A stretch of 64,000 nucleotides of DNA, taken from contig OX235263.1 in the NCBI GenBank assembly GCA_944472135.2, positions 10,957,517-11,021,516 of the forward strand, in the 5' to 3' direction. The position numbers and the translations under genes were made by a program. The notes under the pieces were generated by a model. The model did no database searches. It was not told where the DNA came from and was given only the letters and a program-made list of their open reading frames with translations. The DNA is from Trichobilharzia regenti. Its lineage: Eukaryota > Platyhelminthes > Trematoda > Strigeidida > Schistosomatidae. Of the stretch, positions 40,033 to 49,087 are shown piece after piece (position 1 is the stretch's first letter; the number at the start of each line of letters is the position of its first letter).

Positions 40033-40370
40033 TGTGGTGAGAGCAGGCTGCTAGCCGATTGGTTGGCACTAATCTACGTTAAGGTCTAGGTCACTAATAT
40101 GGGCCGTGAGAAAATATGAACAAGGCTGAGTCAACAACCAATCACAGCAAAGTTAACGTGGCAAAATATGATTCGCAGATAGAGAACTCTATTTGTCAAG
40201 GAATCCCGAAACAACCAATCAGAAGCCTGCGTTTGTCTACCTAACTTCTGATAAACAACCAATCAGATGACTGCGCTTGTCTATAATAATGTAGTTGAAA
40301 TATGTATAAATACGTGTTGATTTTCATAATAAAACGATCTGTTGCTTCGCCCTTGTCTTCTGTTGTTACA
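40033..40370 (+). repeat. 5' LTR of the gypsy element
   Basis: TGTGGTGAGA...TGTTGTTACA, 338 bases. It matches the LTR fragments at 5390 and 7146 and the mini-element LTRs at 17070 and 17811. Confidence 0.95.
40058..40333 (+). promoter_or_regulatory. LTR promoter: repeated CCAAT boxes, TATA box and polyadenylation signal
   Basis: One inverted CCAAT (ATTGG at 40058) and three direct CAACCAATCA boxes (CCAAT at 40138, 40215 and 40259) precede TATAAATA at 40305. AATAAA follows at 40328. The set is repeated in the 3' LTR and largely conserved in the diverged copies, so it is probably functional. Recognition by an NF-Y-type factor is inferred. Confidence 0.65.
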
Positions 40371-40393
40371 TTTGGTGTCGCTGCCTCCAGAAA

Positions 40394-41155
40394 ATGAAGA
40401 TCCCGTGGCCAGCTGCGTTTGAAGAAGGAGACATAAGGAGCTTCTTACGTGACTTCGAGGCTGTTGCTGAGCTGGTGGGTGTCAAGGAGCAGGCAGCGAA
40501 GGCAGTTGTCTTGGGGACGCTGTTGAGAGGCCGAGCGAAGGCTGCATATGACAGCGTAGACAGGTCAAATGGCACAGCGTCTTGGAAGAAATTGGTTGAA
40601 CGACTAGTGTCCGAGTTTGACAGCGAAACAGACAGACAGCTAGCAATGCAGCAGTTCCGGTCAATGAAGCTTGGACCTGATGGAGACCCGCTAGTGTTGG
40701 CGGTGAAACTGACTAATCTACTTCGACGCGCGCTTCCCACTTTAGATGAAGAATCAGAAGCGCAGTTACTGTCTTCCCAATTCATCGAGAGTGTCCCAGA
40801 CCACATTTCTCAGCGATTACAACTGGTTAACGCAACGCAGCCGATGGATATTAGCGAGCTGGCGAAGGTGACCAGACAGCTGCTGAGCACAACGGTAGCC
40901 GCTATAGACCAACCAAAACCAAACGAATATGAGCAGAAAATTGAAGCATTGCAGCGGGAAGTGGCGGCGTTAAAGTTGGCTGATAGAAAAGACCGGTGTT
41001 TTGAATGCGGTAAGCCGGGACACTGGAGAAGATACTGCCCAGAAAGGCGAAAAAGAAAAAATTTCAGACGGTATAATGCTTGTTCTTTCTTTCGTATGAA
41101 CCTAGATTTAGTGGGGGCTATTGAGAAAGGGCTCTGTATTCGAAGTTGCGAGTGA
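40394..41155 (+). CDS. gag of the Ty3/gypsy element
   Basis: 253 codons from the first ATG after the LTR (24 bases downstream). The N-terminal part (FEEGDIRSFLRDFEAVAELV, VVLGTLLRGRAKAAYDSV, QQFRSMKLGPDGDPLVLAVK, LLSSQFIESVPDHISQRLQL) is a typical Ty3/gypsy capsid. A single CCHC knuckle (CFECGKPGHWRRYC, about residues 201-214) is followed by a basic run (RRKRKN), for RNA binding. It overlaps the pol frame by about 30 bases (41125-41155). Confidence 0.92.
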   Translation: MKIPWPAAFEEGDIRSFLRDFEAVAELVGVKEQAAKAVVLGTLLRGRAKAAYDSVDRSNGTASWKKLVERLVSEFDSETDRQLAMQQFRSMKLGPDGDPLVLAVKLTNLLRRALPTLDEESEAQLLSSQFIESVPDHISQRLQLVNATQPMDISELAKVTRQLLSTTVAAIDQPKPNEYEQKIEALQREVAALKLADRKDRCFECGKPGHWRRYCPERRKRKNFRRYNACSFFRMNLDLVGAIEKGLCIRSCE

Positions 41156-44100
41156 ATGATCGAGAAGTAGTATGTTTGATAGATACAGGGGCGGCCGTGT
41201 CGTTAATAGATAAGAATTTATGTAAGAGTGTTAGCCCGTGTTCATTGACAGTACAAACAGTAGGCGGGTATGTGTTGCGTATCACGGGTAGATCGAACTG
41301 TACGGTCGTTGTTGGTGGCTGCGAGGTGACGTTTCCTTTCATTGTTGTACCCGAACTACAGCGAACGATATTAGGAGCGGATTTTCTGCGTGAGATTGGT
41401 GCCATAATCGACACGCAAGCGAACGTGGTGGTCACGAAATACGGGCATATCAACATGTATGAGACCAGCGAGATAGCAGCGATTAAGCTGCCGACGGTAC
41501 ACAATGTGACAGAGTTAATTAGTAAATACGATCATCTGTTCACTGGAGATGGCGACCCATACGGTTATTGCGATAAGGTGAATCATGAAATTCCGTTAAG
41601 TGATCCGAAAGTAAGGTCATTTACAACGCGAAGAGTTCCATGTCATCTGGAAGGCGAAGTGGAGCGACAAGTGCAAGAGATGTTAAAAGATGACATTATT
41701 GAGGAAGCTGATAGCCCGTACAACTCTCCAGTGCTGTTAGTAAAAAAAGCGAATGGGAAGTATAGATTCTGTGTTGATTTTCGACAGTTAAACAGTATGA
41801 CAGAGTTAAGACCGTGTGCCATGCCAACAGTGGTAGAAACTTTAGATCGCCTACAAGGTGCGAATGTGTTTTCGGTTCTCGATCTTCGCTCAGGATACTG
41901 GCAGATACCGATAAAACAAGGTGATAGAGATAAGACGGCTTTCATCGTGGGTCAGACACAATATCGATTTAAACGCATGCCGTTTGGACTAGCAGGTGCA
42001 CCGTTTACGTTCAGACGACTGATGAAGCTATTACTTAGGAACTTGAAAAACGTGGAGGTTTATGGTGATGATCTCGTCATATACAGTCAAAACGAAAACG
42101 ATCACGTCAACCATGTAGAAGCCGTGCTGCGACGCATCGAAGAGTTTGGACTACGCGTCAACAAAACCAAGTCCCAGATAGCCAAAAAGAATGTTACTCT
42201 GTTGGGACATAAAGTGGGAAATGGTGAGATTAAACCACTGCCGGAGAAAATTTTGACGATTAAAACGATTCCAGCCCCGAATTCAAAGAGAAAACTGAGA
42301 CAATTCTTGGGTAGAGCAGCGTTTTATAGTCGCTTCGTGAAGAACTTCAATGAGATAGCAGCCCCTCTATACAGGCTACTAGGTGAGCCAAAGTTTGTTT
42401 GGTCGGAAGAATCGCAGAGGACATTCGACAGAATTAAACAGCTGCTCGACCACCAACAAATGACGCTAAAACTACCTGTGCCAGGAAGACAGTTCACAGT
42501 GTGCACAGATGCCAGTGACTACGCTATAGGTGCGGTCCTAAGACAGGACGAGGGAATCGTTGAGTATGCCAGTAGGGTTTTGACACTCGCAGAGAGAAAG
42601 TATTCAACGATAGAGAAAGAATGTTTAGCAATGGTATGGGCAGTCGACAAATGGAGACCTTATTTACTCGGCCGGCGGTTCCACATCGAAACTGATCATA
42701 AGCCGCTACAATTTTTGAAGACAGCGAGAGACCCACGGGGGAAGTTGTCACGGTGGATGTTGCGTCTTCAGGAGTACGATTTTACGATCTCACACGTTCC
42801 TGGAAGTGAAAATGTCTTGGCAGATTTGTTATCGAGACCAGAAGATGAGTCTGAGTTGCCCGAGGTCGCTTACGGAGTGCATGCAGTAGAACAAGACCCA
42901 CTAAGACTTGCACGTAGGCAGAGGTTGGACGATACGCTGAATACAGTAATACAGGTGATCACCAACGGAATAGAAGTGGATCAAACTACGGCGAGTAAGG
43001 AGCTAACCACACTACTCAGACAGAGGGATCGACTCAGAGTGAATGCCTACGGGACTCTGACCTGGCGAGAGAACGACGGAAGCTGGCTGGCTGTCATACC
43101 TCAATCGTCGCGCCACGACATGATAGAAGAATGTCACCAGCTAGCGCATACAGGCGTGGCCAGAACGACCGATCTCCTAAGACAAAGTATGTACTGGCCA
43201 GGTATGAGAGAAGACGTAGCAAGATACGTACTTGGATGTCCACGGTGCCAGCTGATGAAAGGTGACCGGTGTATACGACCACCACTTCAGTCGATTCCAG
43301 TTACCGCGATAGGTGACTTGTGGTCCGTAGATGTCATGGGTCCATTTCCTCAGACATCCAATGGTAATCAGTACCTCTTGGTGATGACGGAACACGCGAC
43401 ACGATGGGTAGACGCCGTAGCAATCCCAGACCAACGTGCAAGAACCGTGACAGATGCAGTAGTTAGACACATTGTTGCAGACCACGGCGTACCGAAGACA
43501 ATACTGACAGACCAAGGTCCCTGTTTCGAGAGTGAAGAGTTTACTTCCCGTTTGCAACAGCTGGGCATCAAGAGGATCAGAACGACCCCATACCATCCAC
43601 AAACGAATGGCCTAACGGAGAGAAACAACCGTACACTGAAGGAGTGGCTGGCCTCGAAGGGCGGGAACTGGGAAACGGAGCTTCCACTGATTTTACTAAC
43701 ACATCGGGCTACCACTCAGGAAACAACGAAGAAGTCACCCTTCCAACTGATGTATGGTAGAAAACCACGATTACCGGTACACAATGAGACCTGGCCCATG
43801 CACCAAAAGTGGAGTACGACGAAATTAAAAGCAGAGAGGAAAGAGGCAGTCAAGAATGTAATACGGAAGCAGCGCAGTGATGTCATGAAGTCTCAGATGA
43901 AAGAAAGGACGCAGTGCATTACCTTTGCAGTCGGGGACCAAGTGAAGTGTAGAGACAGGAGATATACAGTTGGAGGCGGGCTAGGTTCACGGAAACTCCT
44001 TCCAAAGTGGGAAGGACCATACACAATCACAAAAAGACGGGGTCAAGTATATACCATCCGAAGAGGTGATAAACAGAAACGAGTTAACGCCAGTCAGCTC

Positions 44101-44232
44101 CAAAGATGGGTACAGTGGGACAAGCCGGTCAGTAACAATCCTCAACTAGAGGATGTAGCACCCAGAAGGTCGGAACGTCTGCGCACGAAGCTATTTGACG
44201 GGGGGACGAGTGTGGTGAGAGCAGGCTGCTAG
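41125..44232 (+). CDS. pol of the Ty3/gypsy element: protease, reverse transcriptase, RNase H, integrase
   Basis: The frame opens at 41125, -1 relative to gag, with no suitable ATG, so expression by frameshift as a Gag-Pol fusion is likely. Counting from 41146: protease LIDTGAAVSL (Asp at 13); reverse transcriptase about 190-370 with FSVLDLRSGYWQIPI and VYGDDLVIY (YGDD at 306-309); RNase H about 446-562 (CTDASDYAIGAVL, ETDHKPLQFL); integrase zinc finger H667/H670-type and C698/C701; and catalytic core with Asp in WSVDVMG, ILTDQGPCFESEEF and Glu in TNGLTERNNR. The GPY/F-type motif is PKWEGPYTI; no chromodomain follows. About 1028 residues, no stops. The stop codon lies 22 bases inside the 3' LTR. 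All catalytic residues expected of the family are present. Confidence 0.93.
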   Translation, partial: ERALYSKLRVNDREVVCLIDTGAAVSLIDKNLCKSVSPCSLTVQTVGGYVLRITGRSNCTVVVGGCEVTFPFIVVPELQRTILGADFLREIGAIIDTQANVVVTKYGHINMYETSEIAAIKLPTVHNVTELISKYDHLFTGDGDPYGYCDKVNHEIPLSDPKVRSFTTRRVPCHLEGEVERQVQEMLKDDIIEEADSPYNSPVLLVKKANGKYRFCVDFRQLNSMTELRPCAMPTVVETLDRLQGANVFSVLDLRSGYWQIPIKQGDRDKTAFIVGQTQYRFKRMPFGLAGAPFTFRRLMKLLLRNLKNVEVYGDDLVIYSQNENDHVNHVEAVLRRIEEFGLRVNKTKSQIAKKNVTLLGHKVGNGEIKPLPEKILTIKTIPAPNSKRKLRQFLGRAAFYSRFVKNFNEIAAPLYRLLGEPKFVWSEESQRTFDRIKQLLDHQQMTLKLPVPGRQFTVCTDASDYAIGAVLRQDEGIVEYASRVLTLAERKYSTIEKECLAMVWAVDKWRPYLLGRRFHIETDHKPLQFLKTARDPRGKLSRWMLRLQEYDFTISHVPGSENVLADLLSRPEDESELPEVAYGVHAVEQDPLRLARRQRLDDTLNTVIQVITNGIEVDQTTASKELTTLLRQRDRLRVNAYGTLTWRENDGSWLAVIPQSSRHDMIEECHQLAHTGVARTTDLLRQSMYWPGMREDVARYVLGCPRCQLMKGDRCIRPPLQSIPVTAIGDLWSVDVMGPFPQTSNGNQYLLVMTEHATRWVDAVAIPDQRARTVTDAVVRHIVADHGVPKTILTDQGPCFESEEFTSRLQQLGIKRIRTTPYHPQTNGLTERNNRTLKEWLASKGGNWETELPLILLTHRATTQETTKKSPFQLMYGRKPRLPVHNETWPMHQKWSTTKLKAERKEAVKNVIRKQRSDVMKSQMKERTQCITFAVGDQVKCRDRRYTVGGGLGSRKLLPKWEGPYTITKRRGQVYTIRRGDKQKRVNASQLQRWVQWDKPVSNNPQLEDVAPRRSERLRTKLFDGGTSVVRAGC

Positions 44233-44548
44233 CCGATTGGTTGGCACTAATCTACGTTAAGGTCTAGGTCACTAATATGGGCCGTGAGAAAATATGAACA
44301 AGGCTGAGTCAACAACCAATCACAGCAAAGTTAACGTGGCAAAATATGATTCGCAGATAGAGAACTCTATTTGTCAAGGAATCCCGAAACAACCAATCAG
44401 AAGCCTGCGTTTGTCTACCTAACTTCTGATAAACAACCAATCAGATGACTGCGCTTGTCTATAATAATGTAGTTGAAATATGTATAAATACGTGTTGATT
44501 TTCATAATAAAACGATCTGTTGCTTCGCCCTTGTCTTCTGTTGTTACA
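44211..44548 (+). repeat. 3' LTR of the gypsy element
   Basis: 338 bases, same as the 5' LTR by direct reading. The pol frame ends within its first 22 bases. Confidence 0.95.
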
Positions 44549-44552
44549 CTAG

Positions 44553-44903
44553 AACTGAAGCAGAATGAGTGACAAGCGATTTCAGTGGTAATTGGTAATG
44601 AGTAATTAAGAGGATGTGCGTAGAGTATCGTGAGGTCCTGCCATGGTCACTTTGTATTCTGCATGAGTCATTCTAGCAAATGGCGATTGTGTTGCAAGAT
44701 GTCAAGAGGAGGTCTCTGTCTGGACGCGCAGGTCGTCATTGATGTGTGAGATTGTGCTGTGGGTATGCTTGTGGTGTGTTGGCTTTTCTGTTTGTTTTCC
44801 ATTTCAGCTCTGTCCGTGTGACCCAGGTTCTCGCAATGGCATCCAAGTCAACGTGCACTGATCGTGAAGGAAAAAAGGGTTGGATCCCTGTTTTGCCGGG
44901 GAG
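44553..44903 (+). other. E1 3' region, right of the gypsy insertion
   Basis: Contains a strong acceptor-like TTTTCTGTTTGTTTTCCATTTCAG (about 44783-44806). It is followed by ATG at 44836 and a 29-codon frame that runs into the LTR (ending GSVYGVED). A polypurine tract GAAGGAAAAAAGGG (44868-44881) and GCCGGGGAG stand just before the LTR. Confidence 0.6.
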
Positions 44904-45270
44904 TGTCTATGGAGTTGAAGATTGAACGATCAATTCTTGGTTGTTTGCTCAAAATCAACTTCCCCGATTTTCGCGGAGGCATCAATACGACAGTCATCGT
45001 CTCATCGGTCGCTGTTCAGAAAGAAGCGTAAAATATCGTCAGAAGTAACAATGATTTATTATTGTAATATTAGTTTTCAGACCTTAGTTTGCTTAGTTCG
45101 CTTATTCCTTTTATATGTTGGTGTAACAATACAGAAATATCAAACGGCAGATCGGTGTTTTGGTTTTCGCGTCCGTTATAACTAAGCGTTTCTGAGAAAT
45201 CTTCTAAGAACAGCGTGGGCCCGAGCGTAGCGAGAGCTGGGCATTAACGGTTTATGAGACTTGGCTGACA
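44904..45270 (+). repeat. 3' LTR of copy E1
   Basis: TGTCTATGGAGTTGAAGATT start, TTGGCTGACA end, followed by the CACCG duplication. Confidence 0.85.
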
Positions 45271-45275
45271 CACCG

Positions 45276-45496
45276 TCAGAAGTAATACTGTGATTTATTA
45301 TTGTAATATTTGTTCACAGACCTTAGTCATACGTGATTTGTATGTTGGTGTAACAATAAAGAATCCTCGAGTCGCTAATCGGTGTTTTGGTTTTTTCGTC
45401 CGTTAGTACTAAGCGTTTCTGAGTAACTTCAAGTGACAGCGTGAGCCCGAGCGTAGCAAGAGCTGGGCATTAACGGTTTACGAGACGTGACTGACA
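45276..45496 (+). repeat. 5' LTR of copy E2, right part
   Basis: Completes the LTR begun at 36631-36765. It ends GACGTGACTGACA and is followed by the same leader as E1. Confidence 0.85.
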
Positions 45497-45640
45497 GTTT
45501 CTGACGATAGAAACAGATCTGGCGGATTGAAACAGTTGGTGAAAGTTTGGATAGTCGCCGTTCATTTTTCCTGGTGCCGGTCAAGTCCTCTTTGAACAAG
45601 CAATATCTGGAACGTTTTTGGAATTTGGTCAAGTTCAACA

Positions 45641-47197
45641 ATGCCTGGGTCAAAGAAGGGACAGAGTGTCTTGGATGCAAACAGGAAGGTAAGTCATGGT
45701 GACTTGTCTGTTACTTGTAACGATGTGTCTGATGTTAAGTATGACATGGTTGATGTTACTGTTTCGCCGTTCAGGGATAATAGGAACATCAAACTCCCTA
45801 AATTTGAACCACGGTGTTTCGATGGAAACCCAGCTGATTATTTACAATTTGTAATGGAGTTTGAGATCATGCTGAGTAGTTTTTTATTAAGTGTCGAATT
45901 GAAATTGATGTATTTGATGAGATATTGCACTGGAGTTGCTGCAAGAGCTATACAGTGCTGTAAGCTCATGCCCCCTAATGAGGGATACGCTGAGGCTATG
46001 AGCATATTACGTCAAAGGTTTGGAAGACCTTCAATGATTGTAAGAAACGTATACGAAGCTGTCAAAAGTAACGGCAGTCAACTTCAAGATGACTCCAAGG
46101 CACTCTAAGAGTTTTTGTATAATCTTATGACTTATAAGAATACCTTGATTTGTATGAATTGCATGAGTGAATTCAACTCGAGTTTTATACTAGAAGTAAT
46201 AGCAAGACGTCTACCTACTCGACTGCAAAGGAAGTGGTTGGAGATAAGCTCCCGTATGAAGAATGAGGGTATCGAGCAAAAGTTCGATGATATTCTGAAA
46301 CTGGTTAAAGATAGTGTCAATCAATCTATGAGCAAGTTTGCCAGTCTATTGAATCTCACCCCTAGAATAGAGCAGTCTGAGTGTAAAATACAATCATTGA
46401 TGACGAATACGCCTCAGAGAGGTGGATATCGAGAAGGCTCCACGACGTCTAGTAACGCATATAGACCTAGTGAGTGTAACAGGTTTCGTAGTACATCCTC
46501 AACAGATAAGTTACAAGATGCAAGACAAACACGGTCGTGTTTTACACGTTTGCAAGAAGTGCATACAAAGGTGAACTGTGAACCAGTGAGCAAGTTCAGT
46601 GATAAGCTAAATGTAAACTCCAGGTCTGACTCCGAATTGTGTGACGATAACGGTGCGGTGAAGAAATCTATAGTTGCAACTGGTAAGCCATTGTTGAATA
46701 GAGTGTCACAGAATAGAGTTACTGCTTCGGAATGCAGTTCTGACTCCACAAGTTTACAAGGTATTACAAGTCAGACTGAAGTTACATAATATTTTAGGAG
46801 TTGGAAGGAGGAATCAAAATTGTCAACAACTGTTATTAAAGAGTTTGAAAATGATGAAGTTGACGGTAAAGTGAATATTCGTGATAATGATCATGATACT
46901 TCACATTTGTCTTTGGTTGATCATGATGAGATGAGGGATATGCCTACTACTGCTGAGTTGAACAAAGTTTCTGTACAACTTGAACGTGAAGTAGAAATAA
47001 ATGCAGGTGCAGTTGCAGAAGGCATGCATAGTTGTGAGACCGTCAGTGTAAATGATCAGCGTGTAGCCCACCTATCATCAGATGATAGTGCTAAACCCGA
47101 ACTGGTAGTGAAAGACAGCAGTGGTGGTAATCTTGCAGCTAGACAACCTTCTAAAAGCCGAACAACAACAGCTTCTGATGCACTGCTAAGTTCATGA
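45641..47197 (+). pseudogene. gag of copy E2, broken by stops
   Basis: Colinear with the intact gag at 37277: start MPGSKKGQSVL, FDGNPADYLQF, LRQRFGRPSMI. A TAA at 46106 falls where E1 has an ACT codon. The frame reopens at 46115-46789 (with LPTRLQRKWLEISS) and again at 46820-47197. The 3' third is nearly identical to all other copies. Confidence 0.8.
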
Positions 47198-47218
47198 ACT
47201 TGTGTCACTCAGTCATCG

Positions 47219-47596
47219 TTGGTGTTGTCATCCATAATGAAGGGAACGTTCATGAACTCACATGCCTTATGCTATGACTATCCTAGTATCAGTTCATTTG
47301 AAAACACGAAAGATATTGCTCAGTTTATTGAGGATAAGCAAAGTGTATATGAGAGGGTAATAGTTAAATTGACTTGCATGAATAAAGGTTTTTCAAGTTT
47401 CAAGTTACTATTTGAATGCTGTTATATTCGGTGTAAATTACTCTGTGCCTACTCTTGGTTGGTCAGATATGTCGTGTCTTTGTTAGTCATCTATATTCTA
47501 CGACACAATGACATGGGCGTCTCACTGTTTAGAGATGAGGATATAGCTGATAGAAGGAGGTCAGCAAATGAACTCTGTGGCGATTTTCCAACCTAG
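47219..47596 (+). CDS. Conserved 125-codon frame after gag (unknown; present in four copies)
   Basis: Reads KQSVYERVIVKLTCMNKGFS, a hydrophobic segment (WLVRYVVSLLVIYIL) and FRDEDIADRRRSANELCGDF. The same frame is open at 50222-50599, 59667-60044 and 62670-63047. I do not recognise a domain. One transmembrane-like helix is predicted by eye. It may be a leftover of pol, or simply preserved because the copies are recent duplicates. Confidence 0.4.
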   Translation: MVLSSIMKGTFMNSHALCYDYPSISSFENTKDIAQFIEDKQSVYERVIVKLTCMNKGFSSFKLLFECCYIRCKLLCAYSWLVRYVVSLLVIYILRHNDMGVSLFRDEDIADRRRSANELCGDFPT

Positions 47597-47601
47597 GGCG
47601 T

Positions 47602-48045
47602 CAACCTGAGAAGGGTTGTAGGCGTACTGCTGTAGGTTCTGCAATTCTTCAAAGGGTGGCGCATCAATGAGCAGTCCAATGTGCTTGGTGTGTGATTTTG
47701 TACATATGTTCATATTGTATATACTGAATTAATATCATCTGTCATCTAGCTGTTGGTAATTCTGATTGTGTCCGGACGACTTCCACTTGGATCATCAACC
47801 TGAGAAGGAATGTAGGCGTACTGCTGTAAGTCCTACAGTTCTTCAAGGGTAGTTTGTCGTGTCAGAATCCACCACTTTGATGTGCTGATTGTACATATGT
47901 TTGTGTTAAATAATTGTGTGAGTTCCAATTATTGTAATTGTTGGTTAATCTTGTTTGTGTCCGTACATTCCACAACTTACAATCGTCAACCTGTGAAGGG
48001 TTGCAGGCGTACTGGTGTAAGTCCTGCGATTCTTCGAAGGAATTC
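47602..48045 (+). ncRNA. Three repeats of the two-hairpin RNA motif in E2 (47602, 47796, 47987)
   Basis: Same motif as at 39238. The third repeat carries TTGCAGG/TCCTGCGA where E1 has TTGTAGG/TCCTGCAA, which changes a T-G pair to C-G. Hairpin 1 here is CAACC/GGTTG in repeats 1 and 3. Confidence 0.55.
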
Positions 48046-48731
48046 CACCAAGACATGATCCGCTAGGTTATTTGTACTGTTTGTGTATACGAGTGGTGTG
48101 TCTTCTCAATTTGTGATTTTGGATTAATTGTGTTTACTTGTTGTTTTTGTACCTTGTTGTTATTACATAATTTTGTTAAAATTTTCGTCGTGATTACTAC
48201 TGAAGTTGCGTCCACTCTTCTACATCCGTGAATGAATTGATTGATGTTAAGGACAGCAGATGGTTCGTATACGCCGGGAAGGCTATTGCTGAGAATGAAA
48301 TGCATACGGAGATAATTGTTAGCTGTGGTTCCACACGCCGGGGAGAAAGAGTGTAAACGACTGAGGCTCGCATGCGTCACCGCTACTAGAACTGAGGCAG
48401 AATGAGTGACAAGCGATTGCAGTGGTAATTGGTAGTGAGTAGATAAGAGGATGAGCGTAGAGTATCGTGAGGTGTTATGGTCACGTTGCATTCTGCAAGA
48501 GTCATTCTAGCAAGTGGCGATTGTATTGCAAGAGGATGCCTTTAACTGGAAGGCGCAGGTCGTCATTGATGTGTGAGATAGTGCTGTGAGTATGCTTGTG
48601 GTGTGTTGGCTTTTCTGTTTGTTTTCCATTTCAGCTCTGTCCGTGTGACCCAGGTTCTCGCAATGGCATCCAAGTCAACGTGTATTGGTCGTGATGGAAA
48701 AAAGGGGTTGGATCCGTATTTTTCCGCGGAG
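48046..48731 (+). other. E2 3' non-coding region
   Basis: Colinear with 39681-40032 plus 44553-44903 and uninterrupted, so it shows the empty gypsy target site (CGCTACTAGAACTGAGG near 48381). Includes the acceptor-like CCATTTCAG and a short ATG frame that reaches the LTR. Confidence 0.7.
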
Positions 48732-49087
48732 TGTCAATGTAGTTGAAGATTGAACGATCAATTCATGGTTGTTCGCTCAAAACCAACTTCCCCAATTTTC
48801 GCGGAGGCATCAATACGACAGTCATCGTTTCATCGGTCGCTGTTCAGAAAGAAGAGTAAAACATCGTCAGAAGTAATATTGTGATTTATTATTGTAATAT
48901 TTGTTCACAGACCTTAGTCATACGTGATTTGTATGTTGGTGTAACAATAAAGAATCCTCGAGTCGCTAATCGGTGTTTTGGTTTTTTCGTCCGTTAGTAC
49001 TAAGCGTTTCTGAGTAACTTCAAGTGACAGCGTGAGCCCGAGCGTAGCAAGAGCTGGGCATTAACGGTTAACGAGACGTGGCTGACA
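48732..49087 (+). repeat. 3' LTR of copy E2, first LTR of the 3003-bp tandem array
   Basis: TGTCAATGTAGTTGAAGATT to GTGGCTGACA, 356 bases. The next LTRs start exactly 3003 bases later (51735) and, correcting for the CR1-like insertion, again at 61180. Confidence 0.88.

Larger units (their letters stand above)
40033..44548 (+). mobile_element. Full-length Ty3/gypsy LTR retrotransposon, apparently intact and recent
   Basis: 4516 bases with 338-base LTRs that I read as identical, and an exact 4-bp duplication CTAG (40029-40032, 44549-44552). The empty site is visible in the sister copies as GCTACTAGAACTGAGG. The interior has gag (40394-41155) and pol (41125-44232) in a -1 relative frame, with no env-like third frame. 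Primer-binding candidate TGGTGTCGCTGCC is at 40373; purine-rich GGGGGGACGAG precedes the 3' LTR. I do not assign it to a named schistosome family. Confidence 0.93.
36766..45270 (+). mobile_element. BEL/Pao-type TR-GAG copy E1 (split by a gypsy element)
   Basis: The 367-base LTRs (36766-37132, 44904-45270) differ only slightly (for example TGTCAATGG versus TGTCTATGG). They have TGTCA/TGACA ends and flank an internal region with an intact 565-codon gag but no protease, reverse transcriptase, RNase H or integrase. The 5-bp target duplication CACCG is exact (36761-36765, 45271-45275) and lies inside the 5' LTR of E2. Without the nested gypsy element E1 is about 4.0 kb. Confidence 0.88.
36631..49087 (+). 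mobile_element. BEL/Pao-type TR-GAG copy E2 (split by copy E1)
   Basis: The 5' LTR lies in two pieces (36631-36765 and 45276-45496, 356 bases in all), followed by the internal region 45497-48731 and the 3' LTR 48732-49087 (356 bases). Removing copy E1 and its duplication leaves about 3.95 kb. E2 is itself inserted in the gag of copy B; the flanks CTGAG and CGTAG (49088-49092) may be a decayed 5-bp duplication. Its gag has acquired stops. Confidence 0.8.

Noticed and set aside
44233..44903. An envelope-like third frame after pol
   Set aside because: The pol stop lies inside the 3' LTR and no frame of useful length follows before the host element resumes.
48063..48491. 142-codon minus-strand frame found in three array positions
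   Set aside because: Its repetition follows from the tandem duplication; it lies antisense to the non-coding tail and has no domain.
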